Source of the DNA: Panax quinquefolius
Taxonomy: Eukaryota > Streptophyta > Magnoliopsida > Apiales > Araliaceae
Reading direction: 5' to 3'
Length of the DNA stretch: 64,000 bases
Assembly (NCBI GenBank): GCA_020205615.1
Contig: CM035152.1
Coordinates: forward strand, 119,200,043 to 119,264,042
The position numbers and the translations under genes were made by a program. The notes beneath the pieces were generated by a model. It did not search any database. It had not been told where the DNA came from and saw only the letters and a program-made list of their open reading frames with translations. Each line of letters begins with the position of its first letter. Within the stretch, counting starts at the first letter, position 1. This document shows positions 45,241 to 56,330 of this stretch, piece by piece.

Positions 45241-47300
45241 TGTGACGCCCCCAAATCCGGGTATCTTCCAACCCGATGTATGGTGCTACACTAAGACTCA
45301 TAACTATACATTCATTCTATTGAAACGACATCAAAATGTGTGTATCAATGACATTCTTATTACATTAATAATATTACATCTCGTTCCCAAGTTCTAAAAC
45401 CATTACATTCTTTGTTCATCATTCTATAATATATACAACTTACTAGTTTATTACAAGGTAAACTAATCGTTCAACCTTCATCTTGCCTCTATCCTTGTCA
45501 AATCCCTCGCTTGTTTCTATCCCCTAGTCGCATTCATATGGTTCAAGAAAGAGTGAGCATAACAAGCTCAGCAAGTATAACAATTTTCTTTTAAACAACA
45601 TGCTTGAAACATAGGAATCATATAACTTCAATAACTGGATAATAGTAATGAAGTACTACCAATAATTCAAAATAGCATTTCTTTTCCTTCAAAACGTTTT
45701 ACAATAACAATATTCAGTAAAACATCAATTCTGGATCAAGACCATGAACATTTCATAATTTCTTTGAAAAGGACAACCAGGCACTAAGTCCGTAAGTTCG
45801 GCATATCTTACGCGCACTTCTGGGTGATCAGCCCATAGTACTCTATGTTGATCAACACTACATCTTGTTAAACATATGTACGTTTAAGTTTTGGCAACTT
45901 CGCATGCCCATTGAATAATCGATGAAAAATACATTTGTTTATTCATACTCAAAGCTTACTTGAATCCATACCAAACAATCATGTAGGATAAGCGTTAGCA
46001 ATTCTATATTGAAAGACTTATAAATAATTCAATCCACTCTTCAAGATTATTCTAGCCGAGATAAAACTGGCATCGACCCTTTGGTAAAAATAGTTCATGC
46101 ATCTCATAACATGAATCACAGAAAACTTGGCTAACACGAAGGTTAGACAAGCGTTTAAAAAAACTTGCCTTCAGCGTCTGCTACAGTAAAAATAACTTTT
46201 CCTTTCAATCTTTACGGTCTCTACAATACAAAACCACATAACATACCACATTAGGTTATGAATGAACATATATGGTTCCTAATGAATCTTACCCTTCTTC
46301 TAAATCTAATCATACATTAGATTTGTTACTATTGGTTCTAGCTTGCCATTATCTTTACATCATTCTTACCAACTTCTTTCTCTTCTATGACTTACGTGGA
46401 TTTACTTCATTAATGGAACTCGTTTCGAGTTAATCATCCTTCCTAACAGCTTACTAACATTCTTACGTTATTAATCGAAACTCGATCGTCATTTGTTAAG
46501 TACACTTAATTGCATATCGTTTACGTTCACGTATTACTTAACAACTTTTAGTTATAACTCTCAACGTTATAGTCATTATCATTATTGAATACAGTTCATG
46601 TTCCTTATACTTTACGTTCGTCGTTTAACTACTCATTAAACAACATTAAATTCCTAAAGTCATCACTATAACAGTGATTTAAGAAAGGTCTTAACATGTT
46701 CATTAAGTAATTACATAACCTATACTGGTATTGCAAATCATTGGATTCATAATCAACTTGACCAACAAATTTCTACAGCTGACTTAGCACATTACATTGT
46801 TCTCATTACATTCATCTTCAATTGATTATTAACCTTTAATCATCATACATTAAGTGTCTAACCATGATTTAACAATGTTATATTAACACCTTAGTTCATT
46901 ACTAATGAGTTATCTTTCATTTTATACTTGTAAACATTCTTGTCTGTCAAAACTCTGGGACTGGCGCCGCGGCGCCACACTTAGCTCTTCATCTCGCACC
47001 GCGACGCGAGTTAGCAGTATGCCCTGACATTGTTACGGCGTTGCGGCACCACCATTTGGCCTTGGGTTGGCGCTGCGGCGCCAACTCTATGCCTTAGAAA
47101 AATTTTGCAGATTTTAAATTTTGTGAACTTCCCGGACGCATAACTTCTTCGTTATAAGTCCGAATTGGCTAGTTCAATAGCCTACGGTTCACAAATTACA
47201 TACTCTACACGTTAATGTAAGAATTTTATCTATTTGACTTCGTTTGCTAAAAAATCACCTATTAGTTCCTTTTTAACGAAAACGATAAACGTTCGTGAAC
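45241..47300 (-). repeat. 5' LTR of element D, truncated
   Basis: In plus text it begins TGTGACGCCCCCAAATCCGG and matches 37364-39430 closely, ending at GTTCGTGAAC (47300) where Tat-like sequence starts. A short GC-rich block at 46950-47095 contains perfect palindromes that its partner in the other LTR lacks. Confidence 0.88.
46962..47084. repeat. GC-rich palindromes in the 5' LTR of D
   Basis: TGGCGCCGCGGCGCCA (46962-46977) is a perfect 16-bp palindrome. TTGGCGC/GCGCCAA (47067-47073/47078-47084) is a 7-bp stem with loop TGCG. The corresponding part of the 3' LTR (39080-39230) is AT-richer and has only remnants such as TTGGCCATGGCCGCCAA. Confidence 0.8.
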
Positions 47301-47814
47301 AGAGAGGGTCCTTTTTATCGATGGGTTTTGATATGAAGTGTGTGTGTATGGGTCAATGTGCTATTATTTGGAAATAGTTCTATGCCTCATTCGCACCTAT
47401 ATACAAAGGGTTTGAATTTTTATAAAAATTCAACTTTAAACAAGATATAGCAATGGGATTTTATGAAAGAGGTTTTTCAAACCTTGTGCTCAATAGTAAT
47501 TGAGGCCTTTGATACTTCCATTTTATTATTAAATGTTCGGCTTGGTTGCTTTTATTTTCGAGATGCGAAGCATCTTCAAGAAAATAATATATAACAGTGC
47601 CAAACTCCTCATGGGCATGAAAGCCATCTAAGGAAATTCAAACACCGTGAATAATTTACAAGCTGCTTACAGCTGAAAATGTCCATCACGAGAACTTAAT
47701 CTAGATTCAGTTGACTGGATCTGTGATCACATGATTCCTAGGCTCACATGATGTCGCAGTTTATATGAAAGCAGTAAGTAGTTATATATATAAAAGCATT
47801 AAATATATATATAT

Positions 47815-48192
47815 ACAGACATGATCAACCACCACGAAGCACCTCCATGGGGGATCAGAAAGGTAAATATATAAAAGCGGTAAATATATATATTGAGACA
47901 TGATCAACCACCACGAAGCACCTCTATGGGGGATCAAAAATGTAAATATATAAAAGTGGTTAATATATATAGAGGCATGATCAACCACCATGAACCACAC
48001 CTCCATAGGGGATCAGAAATATAAATAAAGCAATAAATACAATCAACCGCCACAAAGTAAACTCCAGGCGAGACTAAATGTAAATAAAGCAGTAAAAACG
48101 ATCAATCGCCATGAAGTAAACTCCGTGCCCAATAACAATGTAAATAAAAGCGTTAAAAAAGGCCACAGTAAACTCCGTGCCTAACGAAATAG

Positions 48193-48245
<53 letters not shown>

Positions 48246-48297
48246 GCAATAAACGCATGGGATATAAAATCCAAGCTCATCGCACAAAGTTCGACAA

Positions 48298-48352
<55 letters not shown>

Positions 48353-48545
48353 AGAAGTAAATGCTCCGGATGTAAAATCCAGGCTCATCGAACAAAGTTT
48401 GACAATAGTTCATATATATAGGTATATATATATATATATATAAGCAAATAAACGCTCCGGACGTTAGTCCAGGCTCAATCGAGGCATAACTCGATAATGT
48501 TAGTCCATATATATAAATATATATATATAAGTATATATATATATA
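47815..48545 (-). repeat. R-U5 inverted repeats and TA microsatellites of F2
   Basis: Counterpart of 23640-24310. ATCGAG/CTCGAT (48478-48495) is unchanged. At the next unit the arms are TCGAAC/GTTTGA (48388-48402), paired with one G-T. The unit at 48275-48300 has lost pairing. TA repeats at about 48193-48240 and 48303-48355 are longer than in copy 1. Confidence 0.75.
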
Positions 48546-48860
48546 TATACAAACATAAATGAAAACCACGGACCAAAGTCTGGGCATACACACACAACAC
48601 GACTGTCAACGTGAAGAAGAGTGTGTGCAAAGATGAAGAGAAAGACTTTAAAGTGTTTAAGAAGGCTTACAATGGACTGCCAAAGAAGACTTCTATAGCT
48701 TTAAGTGGATGAACACTGGGCTCCCGCCGATAAAAATATAGCTATATATGAGCTCACAAGTGTTTAAAATTAGAAAGCACTCAATATAGGGTGTGTACAG
48801 AGCAAATTGGGCAGGGCTTCCTCGCCTTTCTTCTCTTGAATATGGCCACCCCAAGCCCTC

Positions 48861-48868
48861 TATTTATA
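48861..48868 (-). promoter_or_regulatory. TATA box of Tat-like LTR F2
   Basis: TATAAATA on the minus strand, inside the imperfect palindrome CCTCTATTTATAGAGG. Downstream begins the leader AGAGGGCTTGGGG. Both halves of F1 break at this point. Confidence 0.65.
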
Positions 48869-49319
48869 GAGGAGGGAGCCACAAGTGTACCTACAGTAGC
48901 TGCAGATGTACCTATGGTAGATGCACCTGCGGCTGCCCGGGGTGCCCCGGGCTCCGCGGGTCCCGCCGTCTCAAAATATGTGCACACGTGCAACGTGATG
49001 ACCGCTCAAACTTGCAGAACTTCAATCCGAGCATCCGATTGAGGTGTATAAGACCTGTTTTGGACTACTATTGTCGAGAGCTACATAATGACATGGGATT
49101 AGAGGTTGTACGAAGTCAGGAAGATGGAACCATGTCCTATGTCTTCAAGCTTCAAATTCTATCTGGTGTTCTGCCTTGCGTAGTAGTCACTCGAAATTGC
49201 AACTGCTTAGTTTTTGTGGGACATTGTTTTGTAGAATGTATGCTGACTGTTTGTTTGTTGAGACGGCGCCATGTGGGGTTAAGGTGGAAATTTGATGATT
49301 TTTCCCTTCATTGAGGTTA

Positions 49320-49800
49320 TCTCCGGTTTTGGCTGATAAAGCAGATGTTGCTCAGGGTTATCTCTGAGATTGGGCTGCTGCAATTGTTGAATGCCCTCAG
49401 GGTTGTTTCTGAGGTGTGCCTGTCCTCCCGAGGTTATCTTTGGGTTTGGGAATTGAGTGTCTCGGTGTGAGTCCCGAGGTTGAAGCTGACTGCATGGGTT
49501 GAAACGAGCATCTCCGGGGTTATCTCCGGAACTGCAACTGCACTCCTTTGGGTTATCTCCAAGGTTGATTTTGTCTTTTTCGGTGATGTTTCGGGGACTA
49601 AGACTGAATATCACGGGGTTATCTCCAAGATGATTAGCCTTCTCTGGTGGAATTTCTGGTATTTTCACTGCTATCCCCGGGGTTATCTCCGAGGTGGGGA
49701 AATGATACTCCCGATGTGTTTTCCCTGGTTGAAACTAAACTTCCGGTGGTATTTCCGGGATTAAGCTGAGTTGTCTTCTAGGGTTATCTCTGAAAGAAGA
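49320..49800 (-). repeat. AGATAACC hairpin array in F2
   Basis: Plus text shows the loop as GGTTATCT. Perfect stems around an 8-base loop: CTCAG/CTGAG (49351-49368), CCTCAG/CTGAGG (49395-49414, loop GGTTGTTT), CTCGG/CCGAG (49461-49478, loop decayed), TCCGG/CCGGA (49513-49530). Others are imperfect (49432-49450 with G-T pairs, about 49545-49563). The array lies 0.5-0.9 kb upstream of the TATA box. Confidence 0.8.
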
Positions 49801-49856
49801 GTTCGCGCTTCCTGCAATGTTAGTAACAAGTAGGCAGAATATTTCGAGTGTCTACA

Positions 49857-50650
49857 AGAGTCTAGAATCTGCAAGTAATCCACAAACTCCGGATCATCTA
49901 AATCTTCATCTCCCAATACTGTCATTTTCAATGGATCATTAGCCAAAATTTTAACCATGTCCTCGCTGATTATCTAATCAATGACATCCATCCTGAAACA
50001 CTCCTCTTCATTCGTAGGAAATTTCATGGCTTTGAATACATTGAACTTTACTTCCTAATCTTGAACCCTCGTGGTTAGTTCACCTTTTTGCACGTCGATG
50101 AGAGTTCTACCCATAGCCAAGAACGGTCTCCGTAGGATGATTGAGATGTTCTTATTTTCCTCAAAATCTAGAATTATGAAGTCCACGGGAAATATGAATT
50201 TGTCTACCTTAACCAAAATATCCTCCACAATGCCTCTTGGGTACATGACTGACCTATCCGCCAACTGCAATGAGATGTTTGTAGGCTTTGGAGCTAGTAA
50301 ACCTAATTCTGTATAAACTGATAATGGCATAAGGTTTACACTTGCTCCCAAATCACATAAACACTTGTTGAATACCGTGTTCCCAATTCTGCACGAAATG
50401 ATAAAACTTCTCGCATCTTTCAACTTAGGTGGCAACTTTCGCTGTAAAACTGCACTACACTCCTCTGTTAATGCCACAGTTTCGAAATCTTCTAACTTCT
50501 TTTCCTAGACAGAATACCCTTCATAAATTTAGCATAACTTGGCATCTTCTCTAGGGCTTCTGCGAAAGGAATGTTAATCTGAAGTTTCTTAAAAACTTCT
50601 AAAAATTTAGCGAATTGCTTATCCAATTTCTATTTTTGGATTCTTTACTG
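49857..50650 (-). pseudogene. pol: Protease and start of RT linker, Athila element B
   Basis: ORF 50055-50477 carries the Athila protease: LPPKLKDARSFIISCRIGN, the active site [31 protein letters not shown] and FILDFEENKNISIILRRPFL. Downstream, after a stop, come FKAMKFPTNEEECFRMDVID (short of a Val by a stop) and the acidic DEDLDDPEFVDYLQ part (49857-49958). The reading frame then runs into the Tat-like LTR. The protease active site is intact here, unlike in C. Confidence 0.87.
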
Positions 50651-52171
50651 AAACGGCGGTGGAGGATACACAACCAGTTTGTTAATTGTCTTGCTCTTTT
50701 CCACCTGCTTTTCTTCCCCTTGTCTGTTATCAACCACTTTATTTTCACTTTCTTTATCATCGTCTTTTACAGCCAAATTTTCTGTTTTCTGACCCGCAAG
50801 CTGTTTTCCTCTTCTCAACATAATTGCCTGACATTGCTCATGATTACCTTTCAAATTTTTCTCTGTATCACTTGGTAATGTTCCTTGAGGCCTGTTATTT
50901 AATGTAAAAGTTACTTGTCCCATCTGATTTTCTAAATTCTTGATGGCTACTGCTTGTGATTTCATGGCTACCTCGTTGCTTGTTATATACTTTGACAACA
51001 ACTCCTCTAAATCTGTTTTCCTCTCTTGATGTTGAACTGGTTGTTGATGTTGATTCTGAAATCCTGGGGGATAAGATGGTCGTGGAGCTTGTTGATGCTG
51101 GTTATTACTCCATGAAAAATTAGGGTGATTCTTATTCCCCTGATTGTATGCATTTTGGTACATGTTTTGTGGAATCCTGTTGTAGCTACCCACAAATTGC
51201 ACTAACGCTAGGTTGATTGCACATTATTCCGTCGGATGTTCACCCACGCATAATTCACAAATAACTACAACCTACTAAGTCTATACCCCCGACAAAGCAT
51301 CCACTTTCTTAGAGAGCGATGAAATCTGCGCTGTTAGTGCCGTCACTCCATCTACTTCTAACACTCCAACCACCTTAGCTTGTGTTATTCTTGTTGTGGG
51401 CCACTAGTAGTTGTTAGTTGTCATTGTCTCTATCAATTGATATGCCTCCTCATAACTTTTCGCCATAAATGTTCCACCCGACGCTGCATCAATACTGGTC
51501 CTGAGATTACCATGTAATCTATTGTAAAATGTGTTCATTTACAACCACTTAGGCAATCCATGATGCGGGCACTTTCTGAGCAATTCCTTGTATCTTTTCC
51601 ATGCCTCATAAAGTGATTCCCCATGTTGCTGTTCAAACATGGTAATCTCGTTTCTCATTTTCGCAGTCTTTGCTGGTGGGAAAAATTTTACAAGAAATTT
51701 CTTAGCGAGGTCTTCCCATGTAGTTATTGATCCCAGTGGTAGAGAGTGTAGCCAACTCTTCGTCTTGTCCCGCGGAGTGAATGGGAACAAGCAAAGTCTA
51801 ACTGCATCATCGGACACCCCATTATACCTGAAGGTGTCACAAATTTCCAAAAAGTTAACCAAATGTTCGTTCAGATCATCATTTGCTAGTCCCCCAAACT
51901 GAACCGATTTTTGGATCATCTGAATAGTCCTAGGCTTAATCCCAAATGTGTTCGCAGCCTAGCGAAGTTCGGTGATACTCGATCAAGCTCGACCACCGGG
52001 TGTAGCAAAATCCCTCAACGCTTTCTGGTCTTCGGCAGCCATTGCTTCTTCTTTTTCAAAATTTTTGAAGTCTTCCCTTGTCTCCTTAATCCACTTACTT
52101 AGCCTTTGGAACCATCTCTCAATGTCGTCCTCAAAAGGAAGCAAGTCTGGATTTTTGGACCGAGTTTGCAT
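50645..52171 (-). pseudogene. gag: Gag, Athila element B
   Basis: Starts MQTRSKNPDLLPFEDDIERW at 52171; a deletion/frameshift separates the first 60 codons from the capsid part. ORF 51539-51919 holds the Retrotrans_gag core (SVQFGGLANDDLNEHLVNFL, WEDLAKKFLVKFFPPAKTAK, YEAWKRYKELLRKCPHHGLP). A stop precedes MNTFYN. The decayed knuckle CELCVGEHPTE and the Gln/Asn-rich linker with KSQAVAIKNLENQMGQV follow (ORF 50645-51202). Better kept than C. Confidence 0.88.
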
Positions 52172-52289
52172 AAACCAACTTCAAAAACCTGAAATAAGAA
52201 CGAACAAAACAAAAAATAAAAATATATATTTAAGTAAAATTGGACTAATTAAACTGATATCGCAAAATATTAAAATTTATACTAATAAT

Positions 52290-52306
52290 CCCCGGCAACG
52301 GAGCCA
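52290..52306 (-). promoter_or_regulatory. Primer-binding site of Athila element B (tRNA-Asp)
   Basis: The reverse complement TGGCTCCGTTGCCGGGG differs by one base from the tRNA-Asp complement. It lies six bases from the LTR, the same spacing as in C. Confidence 0.85.
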
Positions 52307-52312
52307 AAAACT

Positions 52313-53761
52313 TGTTGGGTAAAAATCTATATACGCACAACACGCAAGTATACGTGGTCAACAAGTAATATAATGATAAGTAGAGTATCGTTCCCACAGA
52401 GAAATTAGTATGAATTTAAACCTCACAATTACCAGTTTCCTATTAATCCCAATTTATATAAACTATCCAATTTAATGATTAAAATTATAAAAACTAAAAT
52501 TATTAAAAATACCAATCAATCAACAAATATAAAAACTGAATTTTTAAACAATTATTGGAGAATTAGGTTTACAACTTCACCCTAAGCTTTACTCTGATTA
52601 TTTCCCTTTATTCTAGTCTAAATCACTATCCCAGTTTATTAATCAAGAACACTTAAGTAGAATTAGCCACCTCTCGATGCACTAACACCATATCAACTCA
52701 AATCCACAAATTAGATAGAATTAAGTTAAACACCTTAATTAACTAACTCACTATATCTCTATGTGAATTACACTCTAAGAAGGTTTAAGTCAAAGTTCTC
52801 TATACGATTACATGCGATGTTAAGCATATCTCTACCCTAACATTCATCAAGATTCCATTCATTCACAGAATTCAAGAACACACGCTATATTAACTAAGTC
52901 TAGACTCGTATTTCTTCTCTCGAATCCATACAAGTCCACAAAGAATTGGTGATCAGGCAATTCATAAATTCAAACACAAATTAATATAGATAAACTGAAG
53001 AATAGCTTATTAAACTGAAAATCAAAGTTGCATAATCATCGTTGCACTTAAAGATCCGTTAAAAGCCTAAAAAGTAATTTAATTCATCATCAATGAAATA
53101 AAGACTGAAGTAATTAAAGAAAACATCCTCTTAATTACAAATATAAAACTAAAAGAAAATAATAAATCCAGAACCACCCTTTTCTATAGCTCAAATTACA
53201 ATTGATCTGAAAAATCCTTCAAAAATCTTCACTCAAATGCTTGCTCCAAAATCTGTCTTCTATCAATGTTAATTGCCTTGCATTCTATCCATCTTGTTGT
53301 TTGTTATCAGTTATATTGCTAAGACATGTATTCTGATTACACATCCATGCCAATATGATTCCCAAGCCATCCCAAACACTTAAGTTCACGTTCTTGTAGC
53401 ATTTGAGACAAACCAAGAGTCTTCACATCCCAGTACCCCCGCCCCGGCGGGGGTGTAAGCTTGTATTGTGCCCGCCCTAGTGGGCTAGTAGACTGTTAAA
53501 TGAGATCAAGACCACCCGCCCCGGCAGGGGTGTTAGACATAAAAGGGCCCGCCCCAACGGGGGTGGCTTCTGCTAGTTGACTTGAATTGTTCCTTGCTTG
53601 CCAAATTTTGCCACCATTTCACCTTTTTGATCAATTGCCACACCACTTAACCTACACACAAAATAACACTAAATAAGTAAAAACAACACATAAAAACAAG
53701 GAATTAACACCGATTAAGCTTGAATTAGGACCCGATTCGTGGGTATAAAACCCCCTTATCA
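52313..53761 (-). repeat. 5' LTR of Athila element B
   Basis: 1449 bp; on the minus strand it runs from TGATAAGGGGGTTTTATACC to TTTTTACCCAACA. It is the reverse complement of 15636-17059. A group of GC-rich inverted repeats lies at 53435-53567. E pol codons follow immediately at 53762. Confidence 0.92.
53435..53567. repeat. Four GC-rich inverted repeats in the Athila LTR
   Basis: Spaced about 35-45 bp: ACCCCCGCC/GGCGGGGGT (53435-53454, 9-bp stem), GCCC/GGGC (53470-53485), CACCCGCC..GG-AGGGGTG (about 53511-53531) and a CCCC/GGGG stem at about 53550-53562. They stand out against a LTR of about 65-70 percent AT. The displaced LTR has decayed counterparts at 15830-15960. Confidence 0.75.
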
Positions 53762-53766
53762 AGAAA
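53762..53766 (+). repeat. Target-site duplication of Athila element B (other side)
   Basis: AGAAA, overlapping in the pol alignment with GGAAG (17060-17064 reversed). Confidence 0.6.
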
Positions 53767-55167
53767 GTACAAGAAGGTGTTATTTCAGAAATAAGAATCT
53801 ATGAAGAAGGAAAACTTTGAGTCAACTCCAGACTTTGTGTTCCTAACGACTCTGATTTGAAGTATAAGATCATGATGGAGGCGCACAATACACCGTTTGC
53901 AATCCATCCTGGGAGTACCAAAATGTATCGTGATCTTCGACATACATTTTGGTGGAGCAATATGAAAAGAGAGATAGCAGAATTTATCTCAAGGTGTTTA
54001 ACTTGTCAACGTGTCAAGGCGGAGCATCAAGTGCCAAAAGGTCCATTGCAACCACTTGAACTTCCAAAATAGAAGTGGGAGCACATTACCATGGACTTTG
54101 TTACTGGTCTTCCCAAGGTTTCTCAAGGCATAAATGCAATTTGGGTCATTGTTGATAGATTAACCAAGTCTACTCATTTCGTACCTATACGAGAAACTTA
54201 ATCACTTGAACATCTTGCTCGTATATACATAAATGAGATTGTAAGACTGCATGGTATGCCAGTATCCATAGTTTTCGATCGAGACCCAAGATTTACTTCA
54301 CGATTTTGGGTTAGTTTTCAAAAAGCTATGGGCACGGATTTATGATTCAGTTCGGCATATCATCCTCAAACGGACGGGAAGTCGGAGAGAACTATTTAAA
54401 CTCTTGAAGATATATTAAGACTCTGTGTCCTTAACTTCAATGGAAGTTAGAAAAGTTCTTATCATTGGTGGAATTCTCCTATAATAACAATTACCAAGCA
54501 AGTATAGGCATGGCTCCAGTCGAGGCGTTGTATGAACGCAAGTGTCGTTCTCCAGTATGCTGGGATGAGGTGGGTGAAGCAACGTTGTTGGGATCAGAAT
54601 TGGTATGCATGACAACGGATCTGACAACATATAAAAACCTCACAAGATCGACAAAAGAGTTATGTTGATCTTCATCGAAAAGACATGGAAATTCAATGTT
54701 GGAGAGCATGTGTTGTTAAATGTTGCTCCATGGAAGAGAGTTACGAGATTTGTAAAGAGAGGAAAGCTCAATCCTAGATTCATTGGTCCAATTGAAATCC
54801 TCGATCGAGTAGAAAGTGTGGCTTATAGACTCGCTTTACCGCCAAGTATGTCTCGTGTTCATAATGTTTTTCACATATCTATGTTACATAAATATGTGGA
54901 AGACCCGAACCACATTATTGAATTAGAACCAGACGAGATAGCGGAAGATTTAACGTATGAAGAGGTACCTGTTAAAATCTTGGATAAGAAGGAACATATT
55001 CTACGCTCTAAGGTTATACCTCAAGTTAAAGTTTTGTGGAGAAACCAAGATGTTAAGGAAATGACCTGGGATTTAGAATCTAAAATGAAATCAAGGTATC
55101 ATCACCTCCTCGACATACCAGGTATGTACCCCAATTTTGAGGATGAAATTTCATAAGAATGAGAGGT
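53762..55167 (+). pseudogene. pol: Integrase with chromodomain-like tail, 3' half of element E
   Basis: Continues pol of E from the linker codons KKVQEGV. HHCC region: HPGSTKMYRDLRHTFWW and CLTCQRVKAEHQVP (53857-54072). Core: [15 protein letters not shown] (first Asp), IVFDRDPRFTSRFW (second Asp), HPQTDGKSERTI (Glu), with stops near 54070, 54200, 54342 and 54398. C-terminal part: [19 protein letters not shown], then ORF 54662-55156 with RFIGPIEILDRVES, SRVHNVFHISMLHKYVEDPN and a complete chromodomain-like tail (VPVKILDKKEHIL, VKVLWRN, MTWDLE), ending at FEDEIS. The tail supports the Tekay/Del assignment. Confidence 0.92.
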
Positions 55168-56001
55168 TGTAAAACCCCAACTTTTATGAATAAAGATGAA
55201 TTTTTCTCTAAATATCATTTTTGAATATTAAGGTGTGAATTTGTTATAATGTTATAGTTGTGGGTAATATTTACAAATTTTACAAAGTAAGCAAGTTGTT
55301 ATAAAATATTCGATTGGTTAGGGAATATTCGCTTTTAACGAAAAATATTAAATGCAATGGCACAATCATTAATGTGGACCCTACAACGGAATTATTATTT
55401 GGAGTTAGAAAACGCATGAAAATATCTTTTTATAAAAATAATGGTGAAAGTTTTACCGTTAACTGTTGAAATATCCGGTGATAAAAGTACTGTAATATGC
55501 ATGGTTGCATAGTAGCACACGGTATTGATTGTTGATGCTTACGTGAGAAGTCAGTTAATTTTATTCAATTATTGCCACAGTAATTGATGCATAGTATCTC
55601 ATGTTATTGATTCAATTATTGTCACAATATTTTATATTATTAAATCAATAATTGAGATGACAAGTTATTCATATTATTATTTGTATTGTTGACAATGTCT
55701 AGAAAGCTTTGTCGAGGAAAGGGGTTTAGTCACCTAATTGTGCGCCAATAGGGAGAAATCCTTATCGAAAAGCCCCCTCTTTCCTGGAAATAATCTAGTT
55801 GTTAATATTGCAAGTTATATTATTGATGAATAATTATTGTTTAAAAATGTGTTTTGTGAAGCCAAGTGAGTTGAGATAAATAGAGGGGTATTTTATGAAG
55901 TATTTGTTATAAATTTTACTTATTATATGGATCCCCCACTTACTCATTTTTTAAAATAATTGGTAAAAATGTATTCAGTATATGTATATATATATAAGTA
56001 T

Positions 56002-56061
<60 letters not shown>

Positions 56062-56091
56062 TGTGGGTGTGAATTGTTGTAGAGGTAAAGG

Positions 56092-56134
<43 letters not shown>
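56002..56134 (+). repeat. (TA)n(TG)n and (TA)n microsatellites
   Basis: Two runs inside U3 of the E 3' LTR: TA then TG at about 56002-56070, and TA at about 56092-56134. Not present in the LTRs of A or H. Confidence 0.95.
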
Positions 56135-56136
<2 letters not shown>

Positions 56137-56322
56137 TTTTGTTTTTTATGAAAAATAGAATATATTATATTTTATTATTTGCATAGTACTGCATAGTGAT
56201 GTATAGTGCAGCATAGTAAAATTAATTTTTTTTTCCTTCAGTATGCGCCCGTGAAAATCATCTGTGATTCCCCCACTGTTCACCCGTGAATTTTTTTTCT
56301 AAATAGTATCCTTCCATTCTCC

Positions 56323-56330
56323 TATAAATA
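56323..56330 (+). promoter_or_regulatory. TATA box in 3' LTR of E
   Basis: CCTATAAATAAAATG; the same position relative to the LTR is TATA-like in both LTRs of A. Confidence 0.6.

Larger units (their letters stand above)
37364..47300 (-). mobile_element. Ty3/gypsy element D (Tekay-like, very long LTRs)
   Basis: Minus-strand element inserted in the integrase of E2. It has a complete 3' LTR (37364-41356), a degenerate interior with gag, RT and RNase H pieces plus an extra ORF next to the 5' LTR, a primer site, and a 5' LTR truncated at 47300. Its LTR shares the GTGACGCCCCCAA terminus with A, E and H but is otherwise different. No integrase could be recognised in 41357-41900, so a deletion at the 3' side is likely. 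Confidence 0.85.
47301..49856 (-). repeat. Tat-like LTR F2, truncated
   Basis: On the minus strand it starts TGTAGACACTCGAAATATTC at 49856 inside Athila B. Then comes U3 with the AGATAACC hairpin array (49320-49800) and a GC-rich block (48900-48975), a TATA box at 48861-48868, then R-U5 with TA-rich repeats to the break with D at 47300. It is the only copy in which U3 and R-U5 are contiguous, so it defines the structure of the two F1 pieces. Whether it was a solo LTR or a 5' LTR cannot be decided, because its U5 end is cut. Confidence 0.7.
49857..53761 (-). mobile_element. Ty3/gypsy Athila element B, 5' half
   Basis: Minus-strand order from the right: 5' LTR (52313-53761), tRNA-Asp primer site, gag, protease, then a break at 49856 where the Tat-like LTR F2 starts. 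Its 3' tail and 3' LTR are proposed to be 24630-25676 and 15636-17059. It lies inside pol of E, whose 3' part follows at 53762. Confidence 0.85.

Noticed and set aside
48153..48593. ORFs of repeated Ile-Tyr (also 47782-48006, 23577-23876, 24093-24323)
   Set aside because: They are translations of TA microsatellites within the Tat-like R-U5 region, with no domain and no conservation between the two copies.
48793..49314. 173-codon plus-strand ORF over the Tat-like U3
   Set aside because: Antisense to the LTR, composed of GC-rich block and promoter-proximal sequence, and broken in the homologous copy at 15230-15630.
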